The notes: a model not told the origin generated them from the letters alone. 64,000 nt of DNA from an uncultured Alphaproteobacteria bacterium (GCA_944393215.1 CALXZL010000001.1:75718-139717), one strand, 5' to 3'. Shown: positions 35,812 to 46,535, counted from the first letter of the stretch. A program made the numbers and translations.

Positions 35812-36021
35812 TTAGCACATATCTACAAGCTTTCGGTATGTACAATGCGAATAAACCCCCAGCAATGCAGAAAGAACAACTCCGATAAGCATTGCCATAG
35901 ATTCAGGGCAAAAAAAGCCTTTTACGGCAATATTTTCTTCTAATGCCACTCCAAAAACAAGCAGCAACAGAGCAGCGATAAAACGAAAGCCATACAAATC
36001 TCTTATATTAGAAAATACCAT
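35812..36021 (-). CDS. Small two-span membrane protein
   Basis: This 69-aa protein has hydrophobic segments near 13-25 and 41-56 and ends in a short basic tail. No family recognised. GGAG lies 4 nt before the ATG (close), and a terminator follows. It is probably a real small inner-membrane protein. Confidence 0.6.
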   Translation of the reverse strand: MVFSNIRDLYGFRFIAALLLLVFGVALEENIAVKGFFCPESMAMLIGVVLSALLGVYSHCTYRKLVDMC

Positions 36022-36054
36022 ATTTCTCCGTTCCTGTCAATAAATTAGACAAAA

Positions 36055-36090
36055 AAAAGACTCGCTTCTTTTGAAGAAAACGAGCCTTAA
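36055..36090 (-). terminator. Terminator of the 99-aa gene
   Basis: Stem with AAGGCTCG/CGAGTCTT outer pairs and an inner TTCTTC/GAAGA pairing, followed by T-run on the minus strand. Confidence 0.75.
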
Positions 36091-36093
36091 TTT

Positions 36094-36393
36094 TCAATCT
36101 TCAACATACTCTTGCAACTTATAAAGCCGATTCTGCTGATCATAGTCAATAACTATCGCCTTTATTCTTTCCGAAGAGGGCTTTTCATCAAGATAGCCTA
36201 AGTGATCTCCACAATGAAAAAATTTACAAACCCAATGTCCGTTTTCATGTTTTTTCACTCTGGCAACCACAACATAATTTTTGCAGAGCTGTTGCATTTT
36301 TTTCCTTTTGGCTATTCTGACTTCATTATAAATATACCAAATATAGAAGAAAATAACAGCCAAAAGCGTCATAGTAATAAAAAGTGCATCCAT
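36094..36393 (-). CDS. Small membrane-anchored protein of unknown function (99 aa)
   Basis: There is one N-terminal membrane span (about 4-22), a basic RIAKRKK stretch that fits a cytoplasmic face, and then a beta-rich soluble part with CKFFHCGDHLG and YDQQNRLYKLQEY. The pattern is like small inner-membrane proteins with a conserved soluble tail, but I recognise no family. No clear ribosome binding site. It is followed by its own terminator. Confidence 0.6.
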   Translation of the reverse strand: MDALFITMTLLAVIFFYIWYIYNEVRIAKRKKMQQLCKNYVVVARVKKHENGHWVCKFFHCGDHLGYLDEKPSSERIKAIVIDYDQQNRLYKLQEYVED

Positions 36394-36467
36394 AATGATA
36401 TTAGTAAATAAGATTTCACATACTGCTAAATAAATAACTTTTTTATCTTCCGGTCAAGCACAAACAA

Positions 36468-36497
36468 AAAAAAGCACCCACAGGAGTGCTTTTTTCG
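36468..36497 (-). terminator. Terminator after pnp
   Basis: Stem AAAGCACCC/GAGTGCTTT (one mismatch) with T-run on the minus strand. Confidence 0.85.
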
Positions 36498-36515
36498 TTA
36501 AAATAGACTACGGAA

Positions 36516-38636
36516 TTATTTTTCCAAATCTTCACCAGTTTCTTGGTTAACTCTCTTAGCCGAAAGTTTAACTTTACCGCGATTATCGGTACCGAGGCAT
36601 TTAACCCACAAGGTATCACCTTCTTTATAGAAGTCAGAAACAGAAGCAATACGTTCGTTCTTAACTTCCGAGATGTGAACCAAGCCCTCGGTTGTACCAA
36701 GGAAGCGAACGAAAGCACCAAAATCCATAATCTTGGTAATTACACCTTTATAGATTTTGCCTTCTTCCGGTTCAGCCACAATACCCATAACCCATTCAAG
36801 AGCGGCATCACCGTCTTCTTTTTTAAGAGAAGCGATTTTAACGATACCGTCATCGGTAATTTCAATCTTGGTATTGGTTTTTTCGGTAATTTCACGAATA
36901 ACTTTACCACCAGTTCCAATAACTTCACGAATTTTATCGACCGGAATTTTGATTGATACAATGCGCGGTGCTTTGTCAGAAACATGCGGACGCGGTTCAG
37001 CAATAGCTTTTGCCATTTCACCCATAATATGGATACGACCTTCATGAGCTTGAGCCAAAGCCTTTTCCATAATTTCTTTGGTAATGGAGGTGATTTTAAT
37101 ATCCATTTGCAAAGCGGTCACACCGTCTTTTGTACCGGCAACCTTAAAGTCCATATCGCCGAGGTGGTCTTCATCACCCAAGATATCGGTCAAAATAGCA
37201 ACACGACCGTCATCTTCTTTAATCAAGCCCATAGCAATACCGGCAACCGGCTTTTTCAACGGAACACCGGCAGCTTCCAAAGACATGGTTGTACCGCAAA
37301 CGGTAGCCATGGAAGAAGAACCGTTAGATTCCATAATATCGGAAACAACGCGAACGGTATAGGGAAAGGTATCGCTGTTTTTCGGCATCATCGGGTGAAT
37401 AGCGCGCCAAGCGAGTTTTCCGTGACCGATTTCACGACGTCCCGGGCTACCCAAACGGCCGCACTCACCAACCGAGAACGGCGGGAAGTTATAGTTGAGC
37501 ATAAAATCTTCTTTATATTCATCCAATAAGCCGTCAACAATTTGAGCATCATCGCCTGTACCCAAAGTGGTCACAACCAAAGCCTGAGTTTCGCCACGGG
37601 TGAACAAAGCAGAACCGTGAGCCATCGGCAAAACATCTACTTGGCAAGCAATCGGTCGAACGGTTTTGGTATCGCGACCGTCAATACGACGACCGGTATT
37701 CAAAACACCTTCACGCATAACACGATGCATCAATTTTTCAATCACATCGTTAACATATTTAACTTCCATCTCATTTTCGGGATCGATGGTAGCTTTAACT
37801 TCTTCAGCCAAAGCGCCCAAGTTTTCACCGCGTTTGAGTTTATCGGTCTCTTTGAAAGCTTCTTCATATTTGCTGCGGAATTGTTTGGCAACTTTCTCAT
37901 AGAGTTCATCAAACTCTTTCGGGAAGGTTGGCATTTCCCAGCGAGGTTTACCGGCTTCTTTAGTCAAATCTTCAATCATTTGAATAACCGGTTGGAAGTT
38001 TTCAAAACCAAACATAACCGCACCGAGCATAACTTCTTCGGAAAGTTCTTGCGCTTCGGATTCAACCATCAAAACGCCTTCTTTGGTACCGGCAACGGAA
38101 AGTTCCAACAAAGATTCTTTTTGTTGTTCAATCGTCGGGTTCAAAATGTATTGTCCGTCTTTGTAACCGATTTTAGCGGCACCGATAGGACCTAAGAACG
38201 GAATGCCGGACAAGCTCAAAGCAGCAGAAGCGGCAATCATAGAAATGATATCGGAGTCGGTTTGTTTGTCATGAGACAAAACGGTACAAACAACCTGAAC
38301 TTCATTTTTGAAGGCATCCGGAAAGAGCGGACGTATCGGACGGTCAATCAAACGAGAGATAAGGACTTCACGCTCGGAAGGTTTACCTTCACGTTTCATA
38401 AAACCACCGGGGATTTTACCGGCAGCATAATATTTTTCCTGGTAGTTTACTGTCAACGGAAAGAAATCTTGGTCAGCGGCAACTTCTTTAGCAGCGCAAA
38501 CCGTGGCAACAACAACTGTTTCGCCATAAGAAGCGACAACAGCGCCTTCAGCCTGGCGGGCAATTTTACCGGTTTCGAGCACCAGTTTTCTGCCGCCCCA
38601 ATCCATTTCTCGACGAGAAACTTTAAAATCAATCAT
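36516..38636 (-). CDS. pnp: Polyribonucleotide nucleotidyltransferase (PNPase)
   Basis: This 706-aa 3'-5' phosphorolytic exoribonuclease is part of RNA decay. It has two RNase PH domains, a KH domain with [14 protein letters not shown], and an S1 domain ending near 690. The start at 38636 is chosen because AAAGGA lies 6 nt upstream; an ATG five codons earlier overlaps that signal. It follows rpsO after a long structured leader, as in many bacteria. Confidence 0.98.
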   Translation of the reverse strand: MIDFKVSRREMDWGGRKLVLETGKIARQAEGAVVASYGETVVVATVCAAKEVAADQDFFPLTVNYQEKYYAAGKIPGGFMKREGKPSEREVLISRLIDRPIRPLFPDAFKNEVQVVCTVLSHDKQTDSDIISMIAASAALSLSGIPFLGPIGAAKIGYKDGQYILNPTIEQQKESLLELSVAGTKEGVLMVESEAQELSEEVMLGAVMFGFENFQPVIQMIEDLTKEAGKPRWEMPTFPKEFDELYEKVAKQFRSKYEEAFKETDKLKRGENLGALAEEVKATIDPENEMEVKYVNDVIEKLMHRVMREGVLNTGRRIDGRDTKTVRPIACQVDVLPMAHGSALFTRGETQALVVTTLGTGDDAQIVDGLLDEYKEDFMLNYNFPPFSVGECGRLGSPGRREIGHGKLAWRAIHPMMPKNSDTFPYTVRVVSDIMESNGSSSMATVCGTTMSLEAAGVPLKKPVAGIAMGLIKEDDGRVAILTDILGDEDHLGDMDFKVAGTKDGVTALQMDIKITSITKEIMEKALAQAHEGRIHIMGEMAKAIAEPRPHVSDKAPRIVSIKIPVDKIREVIGTGGKVIREITEKTNTKIEITDDGIVKIASLKKEDGDAALEWVMGIVAEPEEGKIYKGVITKIMDFGAFVRFLGTTEGLVHISEVKNERIASVSDFYKEGDTLWVKCLGTDNRGKVKLSAKRVNQETGEDLEK

Positions 38637-38668
38637 ACAATATCCTTTCATAATATATATTTCTTTTC

Positions 38669-38751
38669 GGACTTACCTCTTAGATAAAGACCTATTCCAA
38701 GATTTTTACCTAAGAGTTAAGTCCACACATCTCACCTCAGAGAAACTGAGG
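38669..38751 (-). promoter_or_regulatory. Structured pnp leader (two hairpins)
   Basis: Hairpin 1 pairs GGACTTA-c-CTCTTAG (38669-38683) with CTAAGAG-t-TAAGTCC (38710-38724), 14 bp with one mismatch. Hairpin 2 is CCTCAG/CTGAGG (38735-38740 and 38746-38751). In E. coli a long pnp leader stem is cut by RNase III and mediates PNPase autocontrol; these stems could play that part here. Confidence 0.6.
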
Positions 38752-38756
38752 ATTTT

Positions 38757-38792
38757 ATAAAAACGAGTGCGAAGTAAAAGCCCCGCACTCGT
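38757..38792 (-). terminator. Terminator between rpsO and pnp
   Basis: Stem ACGAGTGCG/CGCACTCGT (38763-38771 and 38784-38792) followed on the minus strand by TTTTTAT. Confidence 0.85.
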
Positions 38793-38881
38793 TATAAACT
38801 TATTTTAGCGCACCTAAAAAAGCAATAGAAAAAACATCAACATTGTCGTCTCGCATTTTTTGCTCTAGGTGCCGCATAAAA

Positions 38882-39151
38882 TTATTTTCTCAAGTCTAAC
38901 TTTTTGATGATTTCCTGATAACGGCTTTCGCTCTTGCCTTTGAGGTAGTCCAAAAGGTGACGACGGCGAGAAACCATTTTCATCAAACCCAAACGAGAGT
39001 GTTTATCTTTCGGGTGGGTGTTGAAGTGTTCGATAAGGCTGTTAATACGAGCGGTCCAAATAGCAATTTGAACTTCCGGAGAACCGGTATCGTTCGGATT
39101 AATAGCATAAGTTTTAATCAAATCTTGTTTGTTTTCATTAGAAATCGACAT
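38882..39151 (-). CDS. rpsO: Ribosomal protein uS15
   Basis: This 89-aa primary 16S rRNA-binding protein is recognised along its full length ([34 protein letters not shown]). The ATG at 39151 gives the standard 89 residues. It lies 17 bp after truB, in the usual truB-rpsO-pnp order. Confidence 0.99.
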   Translation of the reverse strand: MSISNENKQDLIKTYAINPNDTGSPEVQIAIWTARINSLIEHFNTHPKDKHSRLGLMKMVSRRRHLLDYLKGKSESRYQEIIKKLDLRK

Positions 39152-39168
39152 CAATATTTTCCTTTTAT

Positions 39169-40107
39169 TTAAGATACGGAAATTTCCGCATCGGAGTTAA
39201 AATTAAAAACGCGTTGAGGAGAAATTCGTTTTTCCTCGATTCGCACTATGGCAACCAACTCACCGTCAAAAGAAGCGACAGCCACACCCTCTTTCAAGTT
39301 TTGGTCTTGATAAGAGCGGGGAGAAATCGCCTGTCCTTGACGGAGTTTAGCTGCATCTGCCTCGGTTAGAGCTAGCTCCGCGATGTCGCGCAGAGCAGTT
39401 ATTACCGGAAGCAAAACCTTTTTTGCACTTTCACTATGCACCATTTTTTTCAAATTTTCCAGTAAAATCGTATCATCAAGAGAAAATTTACCGCATTTGG
39501 TGCGTCTGAGCTCCAATAAATAGCCTTTGGTATGGAGAGCATGAGCCAAATCCATGCCCAAAGTGCGAACATATGTGCCTTTTGAGCAACGGACTTTGAA
39601 CTTGGCTTGATGATTCGGAAGTTCCTCGAGCAAGGTTAAGTCATAAATTTTTACGATTCGCTCAGGGATTTCCACGGCTTCGCCCTTACGCACCAAATCA
39701 TAGGCGCGTTGTCCGTTGATTTTGATGGCGGAATAGGCAGGTGGCACTTGCTTGATTTCGCCGATAAACTGAGGGATAACGGCTAAAATTTCTTCTTTGG
39801 TCGGATAAACATCCGTGGTGGCAATAACTTCGCTTTCGGTATCACCACTTGAGGTTTCCGCGCCCCATTGAATGATAAATTCATATTCTTTTTCGCCGTC
39901 AGTTACAAAAGGCACCAGCTTGGTCGCCTCACCGAAAGCAATCGGTAACACCCCTGTGGCAAACGGATCGAGCGTGCCGGTATGCCCGTTTTTTTTGGCA
40001 TTAAAAAAGCGTCTGGTAAAGTTGACGACATCGGTCGAGCCCATACCGCGATCTTTATCAATCACCAACCAACCGTCAATATTTTCACCTTTTTTGCGTC
40101 TGGACAT
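39169..40107 (-). CDS. truB: tRNA pseudouridine-55 synthase TruB
   Basis: This 312-aa enzyme makes pseudouridine 55 in the T loop of tRNAs. The catalytic aspartate is in [14 protein letters not shown] near residue 43. VKIYDLTLL and the [15 protein letters not shown] motif are intact. It precedes rpsO directly. Confidence 0.98.
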   Translation of the reverse strand: MSRRKKGENIDGWLVIDKDRGMGSTDVVNFTRRFFNAKKNGHTGTLDPFATGVLPIAFGEATKLVPFVTDGEKEYEFIIQWGAETSSGDTESEVIATTDVYPTKEEILAVIPQFIGEIKQVPPAYSAIKINGQRAYDLVRKGEAVEIPERIVKIYDLTLLEELPNHQAKFKVRCSKGTYVRTLGMDLAHALHTKGYLLELRRTKCGKFSLDDTILLENLKKMVHSESAKKVLLPVITALRDIAELALTEADAAKLRQGQAISPRSYQDQNLKEGVAVASFDGELVAIVRIEEKRISPQRVFNFNSDAEISVS

Positions 40108-40248
40108 TTTTCCCTCATTGTTTTTTGTTTAGGATAAGAAAAAAGCTTAATTCGTCAACACAAAAAAACTGTGACTTATTTTATCCGCGCTTGACGAAAG
40201 AATCTCAGAATCTTAACATAGAATCAATAATCTATAATTTTTAATATT

Positions 40249-40644
40249 ATGAAAACAATTACTATTTTAACGGAGTTTTTTCTCCTATTATTGATGTTTT
40301 TTGCGTATGGATGCTCTGTTTTATACGGTCCTCAAAAAATTGGCACAAAAGATGCGGAACCAATTTTGCTTTCTTCGCAACAAGCACTGGAATATCTGGC
40401 AAAAGAAAACATTTTTTTACAGCAGGTATTTTTGGTTTTTGATTTGCATAATCGTCCGACAGTTCGCTGGTCAGGAACAGATACCGTATCAAACAAAGTA
40501 TACAGCATTGACGCCTTTGCCAAAAACATCATCCAAAAACCATTTGAAACGGCAAGCCGCATATTAGGCAAGCTGTATTTAGGCGGAGAACCGTACAAAG
40601 TAGAGGAACAACAAAACAACTTTGTGCTTATACCTCTACGCTAA
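40249..40644 (+). CDS. Putative lipoprotein (131 aa)
   Basis: The hydrophobic signal peptide ends in a lipobox AYG-C22, so the protein is probably lipid-anchored. The mature part (about 110 aa) is soluble with no family recognised. It lies on the opposite strand inside the otherwise minus-strand translation cluster, between truB and rbfA, and has its own terminator. No clear ribosome binding site is seen before the ATG. Confidence 0.7.
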   Translation: MKTITILTEFFLLLLMFFAYGCSVLYGPQKIGTKDAEPILLSSQQALEYLAKENIFLQQVFLVFDLHNRPTVRWSGTDTVSNKVYSIDAFAKNIIQKPFETASRILGKLYLGGEPYKVEEQQNNFVLIPLR

Positions 40645-40649
40645 ACAAA

Positions 40650-40684
40650 AAAAGCGATAAGGTTTTTCTTATCGCTTTTTTTAT
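40650..40684 (+). terminator. Terminator of the lipoprotein gene
   Basis: Perfect stem AAAAGCGATAAG/CTTATCGCTTTT with a T-run; also usable from the other strand. Confidence 0.92.
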
Positions 40685-40730
40685 TAAACATTTTTATTAG
40701 TTTCCGAATAAAATCTTTTTTCTCAAAAAA

Positions 40731-40755
40731 AAGCACCCGATACAGGGCGCTTCAA
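40731..40755 (-). terminator. Terminator after rbfA
   Basis: Stem AAGCGCCC/GGGTGCTT with a T-run on the minus strand, directly after the rbfA stop. Confidence 0.85.
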
Positions 40756-40757
40756 TA

Positions 40758-41132
40758 CTATTTCAAATCTTGCTGAACGCGAGGATCATGAAGTAATTTT
40801 TCAATTTTATCCACTTCGGCAAAAGTTTCATCTATTTTAAAGATAATTTCGGGAACAAAACGCAAACTTGTATTTCGTCCGACACTTTTGCGAAAATGAT
40901 TCGCCGCCAGATTCAATCCGTCCAATACTTCCTTCAAAAAATTTCCGTTCAATGTCATAATGTAAACGGTAGAATATTTCAAATCAGGAGATACGGTAAC
41001 ATCCGTGATAGTTACGATTGTATCAATCCCTTGCAAATTTCTAACTTCTCCGCGCTCAATCTCAGAAGTAATGATTTTTCTGATTTCCTGACTGACTCGC
41101 AGTTGTCTTTGTGATGGTTCTTTATTAGGCAT
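40758..41132 (-). CDS. rbfA: Ribosome-binding factor A
   Basis: This 124-aa KH-like protein is needed for 16S rRNA maturation. The pattern QLRVSQEIRKIITSEIERG at the start and VYIMTLNG in the core is typical. The ATG at 41132 is preferred to a TTG six codons earlier, with GAGAGAAG upstream. A copy of the structured repeat separates it from infB. Confidence 0.95.
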   Translation of the reverse strand: MPNKEPSQRQLRVSQEIRKIITSEIERGEVRNLQGIDTIVTITDVTVSPDLKYSTVYIMTLNGNFLKEVLDGLNLAANHFRKSVGRNTSLRFVPEIIFKIDETFAEVDKIEKLLHDPRVQQDLK

Positions 41133-41174
41133 AATCTTCTCTCTTATCAATTAATTTGCCAAAATGTTGTTCAA

Positions 41175-41318
41175 TCACCCATTATACGACTTTTACTAAA
41201 AAATCGGAGAATGCGGGAAATAATAAGATTTAAGGAAAATTGTGAAGAAGTGTACATAGAAGTACATGACTGAACAATTTATCCGCAAAATCTGTATTAG
41301 TTCCCCATTATACGATTT
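41175..41318. repeat. Structured dispersed repeat, copy C (after infB)
   Basis: About 140 bp with flanking CCCATTATACGA on both sides (41178-41189 and about 41303-41314). Arms: outer GGGAAATAATAAGATTT and AAATCTGTATTAGTTCCC (41215-41231 and 41288-41305), middle AAATTGT/ACAATTT (41237-41243 and 41274-41280), inner TGTAC/GTACA (41251-41255 and 41262-41266). It ends a few bases from the infB stop. Confidence 0.88.
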
Positions 41319-41319
41319 T

Positions 41320-43824
41320 TTATAACTTGGCGGCGATTTCTTCGATTTCATAACATTCAATGAAGTCGCCTTTTTGAATGTCATTATAGTTTTCAAAACT
41401 GATACCGCACTCGTAGCCTTCACGAACTTCTTTAACATCTTCTTTAAAGCGTTTGAGCTGTCCGATAGCCCCGTCATGGATAACCACATTATCACGCAAT
41501 AAGCGGATTTTGGCACCACGTTTTACCAAACCTTCGGTAATCATACAACCGGCAACTTTACCGACACCGGTAATATTATAAACCTCACGGATTTCGGCAT
41601 AACCCAAAAGCTTCTCGCGCAATTCGGGTGAAAGCATACCTTCCAAACCTTTCTTAACATCATCTGCCACATCATAAATAATGGAATAATATTTAATTTC
41701 CACACCGTCACGACGAGCGGCATCACGTGCTTGCGGAATGGCACGAACGTTAAAGCCTATAATCAAAGCATGAGATGCTTTTGCCAAAGAAATATCCGAT
41801 TCGGAAATCGGACCGACGGCAGAGTGCAAAATCTGAACTGAAACTTCATCAGTTGAAAGTTTGTTCAACGTTCCTTCCAAAGCCTCAATAGAACCTTGAA
41901 CGTCCGCTTTGATAATAATCGGCAAATGTTTAGATTCGCCGGATTTAATTTTATCAAGCATCAATTCCATAGCCGATTTCGCAGATTTCACAATCTTAGC
42001 ATCGCGCTCTTTGCAAATACGATAGTTGGTAACTTGTTTAGCCTGAGCTTCATCAGCAACAACAATAAAGTCATCACCGGCGGCAGGCGTTCCCTGCAAA
42101 CCCAAAACCTCTACAGGGGTTGCCGGTTCGGCTTCAAAGACTTTTTTGCCGTTTTCATTAAACATGGCACGAACATGCCCCCACTCTTTACCGGCAATGA
42201 TAATATCACCAACCTTGAGTGTTCCTTTTTGTACCAAAACGGTAGCCACGGATCCGCGACCTTTTTCCATTTTTGCTTCAATGACGGCACCTTCGGCAGC
42301 ACGGTTGGGATTAGCTTTCAAATCCAAAATTTCGGCTTGCAACAAGATAGCTTCCACCAATTTATCAATATTGATGCGTTTTTTGGCAGAAACTTCGGCA
42401 CATAAGCAATCGCCACCCATTTCTTCAACAGCAATACCGTGTTGTAATAAAGCGGTTTTAACCTTCATCGGATCAGCACCCGGCAAATCGATTTTATTAA
42501 TAGCAACAACAATTGGCACTTCGGCAGCTTGCGCGTGACGAATAGCCTCAATCGTTTGCGGCATGATACCGTCATTGGCAGCAACTACCAAAACCACAAT
42601 ATCGGTAACTTTAGCGCCGCGAGCGCGCATTTCGGAAAATGCTTCATGTCCCGGTGTATCAATAAATGTAATTTTATCACCGGTTTTAACGGTAATTTGA
42701 TAAGCACCGATATGTTGCGTAATTCCACCGGCTTCTTTGGCAGCAACGTTAGTTTCGCGCAAAGCATCGAGCAGTGATGTTTTGCCATGGTCAACGTGTC
42801 CCATAACGGTCACAACCGGAGGTCTGGGCAACAAATCTTCAGGCTTATCTTCTCCACCACCCAAACCAAGCTCGACATCGCTGTCAGCCACACGTTTGAC
42901 TTTATGACCAAATTCTTCCACCACAATTTGCGCTGTATCGGCATCTATAGGTTGGTTAATAGTTGCCATTACGCCGAGTGCCATCAATTTTTTGATAACA
43001 TCGGCGCCTTTTTCAGCCATACGGTTTGCCAATTCCTGCACGGTAATAACTTCAGGAACAACAACTTCACGAATAATTTTTTCTTGTGGTTGTTGTGGAG
43101 CCTGTTGCTGGGGTTTAGGTTGTTTTTTCTTGTAACGACGACGAGGAGCACCGAAACCATAATCATCGTCATCATCATCGGCACCCATATAACTGTTTAC
43201 ATTAAATTTTCCACCGCGTTTTTGAGGCTCAAAACTACGTTTGGTAACCTTACGTCTGTCTTCCTCAAAATTATCATTACGGGAAGAAGAAATCTTCTTA
43301 TGACGCGGCATATCATCCTCATCATCGTCATCATCATAATCACGATTTTTCTTATTTTTATAAGATTTTTCTTCAAAAACTTTAGCATCTTGCTCTGAGA
43401 GTTCCTCAGATTTGAGCTGCGAATTTTTAATATTTGACGTTGTTTGCTTTGGCTCCACGATTTCGGGATCTTTTTTCGCATCAGCAACCATAAGAGCCTC
43501 AGCGGCTTCTTTTTCTTCTTTTGCTTTTTGTTCCTCGAGTTGTTTTTGTCGAAGGATAGCTTTTTCTTCCTCCTCTTGTTTGCGTTTGGCTTCATGTTCT
43601 TTAGCCTCAGCAATCAAACGCAACTTAGCGGCAGTTGCTTCATCAATTTTGACTTTAGGTTCATTGTTTGCAACATTATTTGGGTTTAATATTCTTTTCT
43701 TACGAACCTCAACCTGCACCACTTTTTTACCTTCTGAGGAAGCTTTAGCTTTATCACCGAGCTTCAGCGTCAGGGTAGATTTACCTGATAATGTTAATTT
43801 ACCTTTTGCATTATCTTCTGTCAT
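41320..43824 (-). CDS. infB: Translation initiation factor IF-2
   Basis: This 834-aa GTPase brings initiator tRNA to the 30S subunit. It has a long charged N-terminal region (to about 250, rich in Lys/Glu/Asp), an IF2-N domain near 250-300, the G domain with [15 protein letters not shown] near 341-355, and complete C-terminal domains. It sits in the nusA-ylxR-infB order. Confidence 0.98.
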   Translation of the reverse strand: MTEDNAKGKLTLSGKSTLTLKLGDKAKASSEGKKVVQVEVRKKRILNPNNVANNEPKVKIDEATAAKLRLIAEAKEHEAKRKQEEEEKAILRQKQLEEQKAKEEKEAAEALMVADAKKDPEIVEPKQTTSNIKNSQLKSEELSEQDAKVFEEKSYKNKKNRDYDDDDDEDDMPRHKKISSSRNDNFEEDRRKVTKRSFEPQKRGGKFNVNSYMGADDDDDDYGFGAPRRRYKKKQPKPQQQAPQQPQEKIIREVVVPEVITVQELANRMAEKGADVIKKLMALGVMATINQPIDADTAQIVVEEFGHKVKRVADSDVELGLGGGEDKPEDLLPRPPVVTVMGHVDHGKTSLLDALRETNVAAKEAGGITQHIGAYQITVKTGDKITFIDTPGHEAFSEMRARGAKVTDIVVLVVAANDGIMPQTIEAIRHAQAAEVPIVVAINKIDLPGADPMKVKTALLQHGIAVEEMGGDCLCAEVSAKKRINIDKLVEAILLQAEILDLKANPNRAAEGAVIEAKMEKGRGSVATVLVQKGTLKVGDIIIAGKEWGHVRAMFNENGKKVFEAEPATPVEVLGLQGTPAAGDDFIVVADEAQAKQVTNYRICKERDAKIVKSAKSAMELMLDKIKSGESKHLPIIIKADVQGSIEALEGTLNKLSTDEVSVQILHSAVGPISESDISLAKASHALIIGFNVRAIPQARDAARRDGVEIKYYSIIYDVADDVKKGLEGMLSPELREKLLGYAEIREVYNITGVGKVAGCMITEGLVKRGAKIRLLRDNVVIHDGAIGQLKRFKEDVKEVREGYECGISFENYNDIQKGDFIECYEIEEIAAKL

Positions 43825-43850
43825 TATAATTCCTTCACTATTTCAACGAT

Positions 43851-44423
43851 CTAAGAATTCAAGAAATTTTCCAATTTAGAAATTTCATTTTGCACTGTTT
43901 TAGCCATTTGCGTTTGCAAAAAAGCAATATGTACGGTATTTACTTTATCTAATTCCTTGTCTAACTCCTCAACTGTAAACGTATGGAAAACATCCAAATT
44001 CTTAGCCAGATTCATAATTTTATTATGACCGTCCTCACCGGCATCTTGAGCTTCCAAAATAAAAGCCGCCTTATTTTTTTTAATTGTCTCGCACACCTTT
44101 TCAAAACCGGTGACGAGAGAGCCTGCTTTTCTTGCCAAAGAAATGGCATCAAGAGCGCGTTTATGCAAAATCTTTTCAACCATTTCAATCAGCGAAAAAT
44201 CAGTTTTAACATTTTTTTTCAAGACCTTTGAAAACAAGTTTTTCTCCACGGCAACCGAAAGGATTTTTTTAGAATTTTTAATCCAAATTCCTTTTCCGGG
44301 TAATTTTTTCTTAAAATCAGGCACAATCAGATTATCGGGAGTAAGAGTAAAGCGGAGCAGTGCCTCCTTCGGAAGCACTTCCCCGCAAACAATACATCTT
44401 CTTGTTTCCTCAGTCTTCATCAA
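43851..44423 (-). CDS. ylxR: YlxR-domain / L7Ae-like RNA-binding protein
   Basis: This 190-aa fusion joins an N-terminal YlxR (DUF448) domain with RRCIVCGEVLPKEALLRF to a C-terminal L7Ae-like domain (LDAISLARKAGSLVTGFEKV near 96-115). Such fusions are standard between nusA and infB in Alphaproteobacteria. It probably binds RNA in the transcription-translation apparatus. Its start touches the nusA stop. Confidence 0.92.
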   Translation of the reverse strand: MMKTEETRRCIVCGEVLPKEALLRFTLTPDNLIVPDFKKKLPGKGIWIKNSKKILSVAVEKNLFSKVLKKNVKTDFSLIEMVEKILHKRALDAISLARKAGSLVTGFEKVCETIKKNKAAFILEAQDAGEDGHNKIMNLAKNLDVFHTFTVEELDKELDKVNTVHIAFLQTQMAKTVQNEISKLENFLNS

Positions 44424-45962
44424 TTATTTATCACCTTCAGCAGCATCTTCTTCATCAAACCAATGTTGACGAGCCGCCATAATGATTTTGTTAGCTTCAT
44501 TAATTGAAATGGTATTTTCACCCAAAATTTCAATCAATTCATCGGCAGCCAAATCAGCCAAATCATCAATGGTTTTAACGCCTTTGTCAGCCATGGTCAA
44601 AATCATATCGCGATCCAAGCCTTCAATATTTTGAATTTGTTCATCAATACCCAAAGACTTGCTTTTTTCTTCAAATTCTTGATTACGTTTTTCAACAAAA
44701 GCTTTGGCACGAGCTTGCAATTCTTTAGCCACATCTTCATCAAAGCCTTCGATTTCTGCCAACTCATCCAAAGGAACGAGAGCCACTTCATCAATGGTCG
44801 AGAAGCCTTCGGCAATGAGAAGATGAGCAATCATTTCATCAACATCAAGAGCTTCCATAAAGCGTTGAGAACGAACCTTATTTTCATTAGAGCGACGTTC
44901 TTGTTCTTGTTCCTCGGTCAAAACATCAATATCGGAACCGATGAGCTGGGAAGCGAGTTTAACATTTTGTCCGCGACGACCGATAGCAATAGAAAATTGC
45001 TCTTGCGGAACAACCACTTCAATACGATTATTTTCTTCATCGAGAACCACTTTGGTCACTTCGGCGGGAGCAAGAGCGGCAACAATATATTGAGCCTTAT
45101 CGTCAGAATAAGGAACGATATCAATTTTTTCGCCCTGCAACTCGGTAACAACGGCTTGAACGCGAATACCGCGCAAACCGACGCACGCGCCAACGGCATC
45201 AACAGTCACATCATCGGTCTTAACGGCGATTTTAGCTTTAGAACCGGGATCACGGGAAACGGCAACAATTTTAACGATTCCGTCATAAATTTCCGGAACT
45301 TCGGAAGTAAAGAGTTTTGCCAAGAACTCGGGGCAAGTACGAGACAAGAAAATTTGCGGTCCTTTGTTTTCCTTACGCACATCCAAAACATAAGCACGAA
45401 CCCGATCCCCGTTTTTGAACTTTTCTCTCGGGATAATTTCATCACGACGCAAAACAGCTTCAGCCTTACCGATATCTAAAATAACATTACCGAACTCAAT
45501 ACGTTTAACGGTACCGTTAACAATAGTACCGACTTTTTCTTTATATTCTTCAAACTGTTTATTGCGTTCAGCATCACGAACTTTTTGAACAATAACTTGT
45601 TTAGCGGTCTGAGCGGCAATACGACCAAAATCAATCGGAGGCAAGTTATCAATGATAAATTCACCGACTTTAATATTTTTATCATAGGCTTTTGCTTGAG
45701 CCAAAGTCATTTGTGTAACTTCGTTTTCAATTTGATCTTCAGATTCGACCACTTCGCGATAACGAGCCAAGGTTATAGCACCGCTTTTACGGTCAATATG
45801 AGCTCTGATATCATGTTCAAAGCCATATTTGGAACGACCGGCTTTTTGGATAGCAATTTCCATTGCTTCCAACACATCGTCACGATCAATATTTTTTTCA
45901 CGAGCCACGGTATCTGCAACCAAAATAATTTCAGGTCTCGGCATACTTTCAATATTTTGCAT
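44424..45962 (-). CDS. nusA: Transcription termination/antitermination factor NusA
   Basis: This 512-aa RNA polymerase-binding protein has an N-terminal polymerase-binding domain (to about 130), an S1 domain (GTIVNGTVKRIEFGNVIL), two KH domains (GACVGLRGIRVQAVV and IAIGRRGQNVKLASQ), and two C-terminal helix-hairpin-helix repeats. The length is typical. It follows rimP by 35 nt. Confidence 0.98.
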   Translation of the reverse strand: MQNIESMPRPEIILVADTVAREKNIDRDDVLEAMEIAIQKAGRSKYGFEHDIRAHIDRKSGAITLARYREVVESEDQIENEVTQMTLAQAKAYDKNIKVGEFIIDNLPPIDFGRIAAQTAKQVIVQKVRDAERNKQFEEYKEKVGTIVNGTVKRIEFGNVILDIGKAEAVLRRDEIIPREKFKNGDRVRAYVLDVRKENKGPQIFLSRTCPEFLAKLFTSEVPEIYDGIVKIVAVSRDPGSKAKIAVKTDDVTVDAVGACVGLRGIRVQAVVTELQGEKIDIVPYSDDKAQYIVAALAPAEVTKVVLDEENNRIEVVVPQEQFSIAIGRRGQNVKLASQLIGSDIDVLTEEQEQERRSNENKVRSQRFMEALDVDEMIAHLLIAEGFSTIDEVALVPLDELAEIEGFDEDVAKELQARAKAFVEKRNQEFEEKSKSLGIDEQIQNIEGLDRDMILTMADKGVKTIDDLADLAADELIEILGENTISINEANKIIMAARQHWFDEEDAAEGDK

Positions 45963-45997
45963 TTTTAATCCTTTGCTAAAAATATTTTACAAAAAAG

Positions 45998-46519
45998 TTA
46001 TTCTTCATCAAGCTCAACGGCATCATCATTTTCATGAGCAGCCATATATTCAGCCAAAAGTTCATCAGTCAACACAATTTTTGCTTTGGAAACGGCATCA
46101 AACGGAATGCTGTATTCTGTTCCGTCCATATCCAAAACAATATTATTATCGGCATCAACAGATTTTGTTTTACCCTTAAAACGCTTACGCCCCGATATTT
46201 CATCAGAGGTTTCGATTTTGGTTTCATAACCTAAAAACCTTTTGAAGTGTTCGGGTTTGGTGAGAGGTCTATCCAATCCCGGAGAACTGATTTCCAAAGA
46301 ATATTGTTCTTCAATAGGATCTTTTTCATCCATAACCTCAGAAATTTTGCGACTAACGGCTGCACAATCATCAACATTAATTTCTTTTCCGTCTTTACGA
46401 TCAATCATAATCTGCAAAGTCGGATTCTTTTGTCCGATAGTCAAGATTCGCACCATTTCAAAGCCCAAAGATTCAACAATAGGCTCAATCAAATCGTGTA
46501 AAGGGTGTTTAATCTGCAT
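45998..46519 (-). CDS. rimP: Ribosome maturation factor RimP
   Basis: This 173-aa protein acts in 30S assembly. LIEPIVESLGFEMVRI near the start and EYSLEISSPGLDRPL in the middle are diagnostic. The ATG at 46519 is chosen because AAGGA lies 7 nt upstream; the longer frame reads back through a hairpin. It opens the rimP-nusA-ylxR-infB operon. Confidence 0.95.
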   Translation of the reverse strand: MQIKHPLHDLIEPIVESLGFEMVRILTIGQKNPTLQIMIDRKDGKEINVDDCAAVSRKISEVMDEKDPIEEQYSLEISSPGLDRPLTKPEHFKRFLGYETKIETSDEISGRKRFKGKTKSVDADNNIVLDMDGTEYSIPFDAVSKAKIVLTDELLAEYMAAHENDDAVELDEE

Positions 46520-46535
46520 CACATTTTCCTTAACA

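Noticed and set aside
35657..35845. 62-aa minus-strand frame between rplY and the small membrane gene
   Set aside because: It spans a terminator and the rplY leader hairpin and has no ribosome binding site or protein-like composition.
37542..38195. Long plus-strand frames opposite pnp
   Set aside because: Shadow frames of pnp; the Phe/Asn-rich translation is typical of a reverse-complement artefact.
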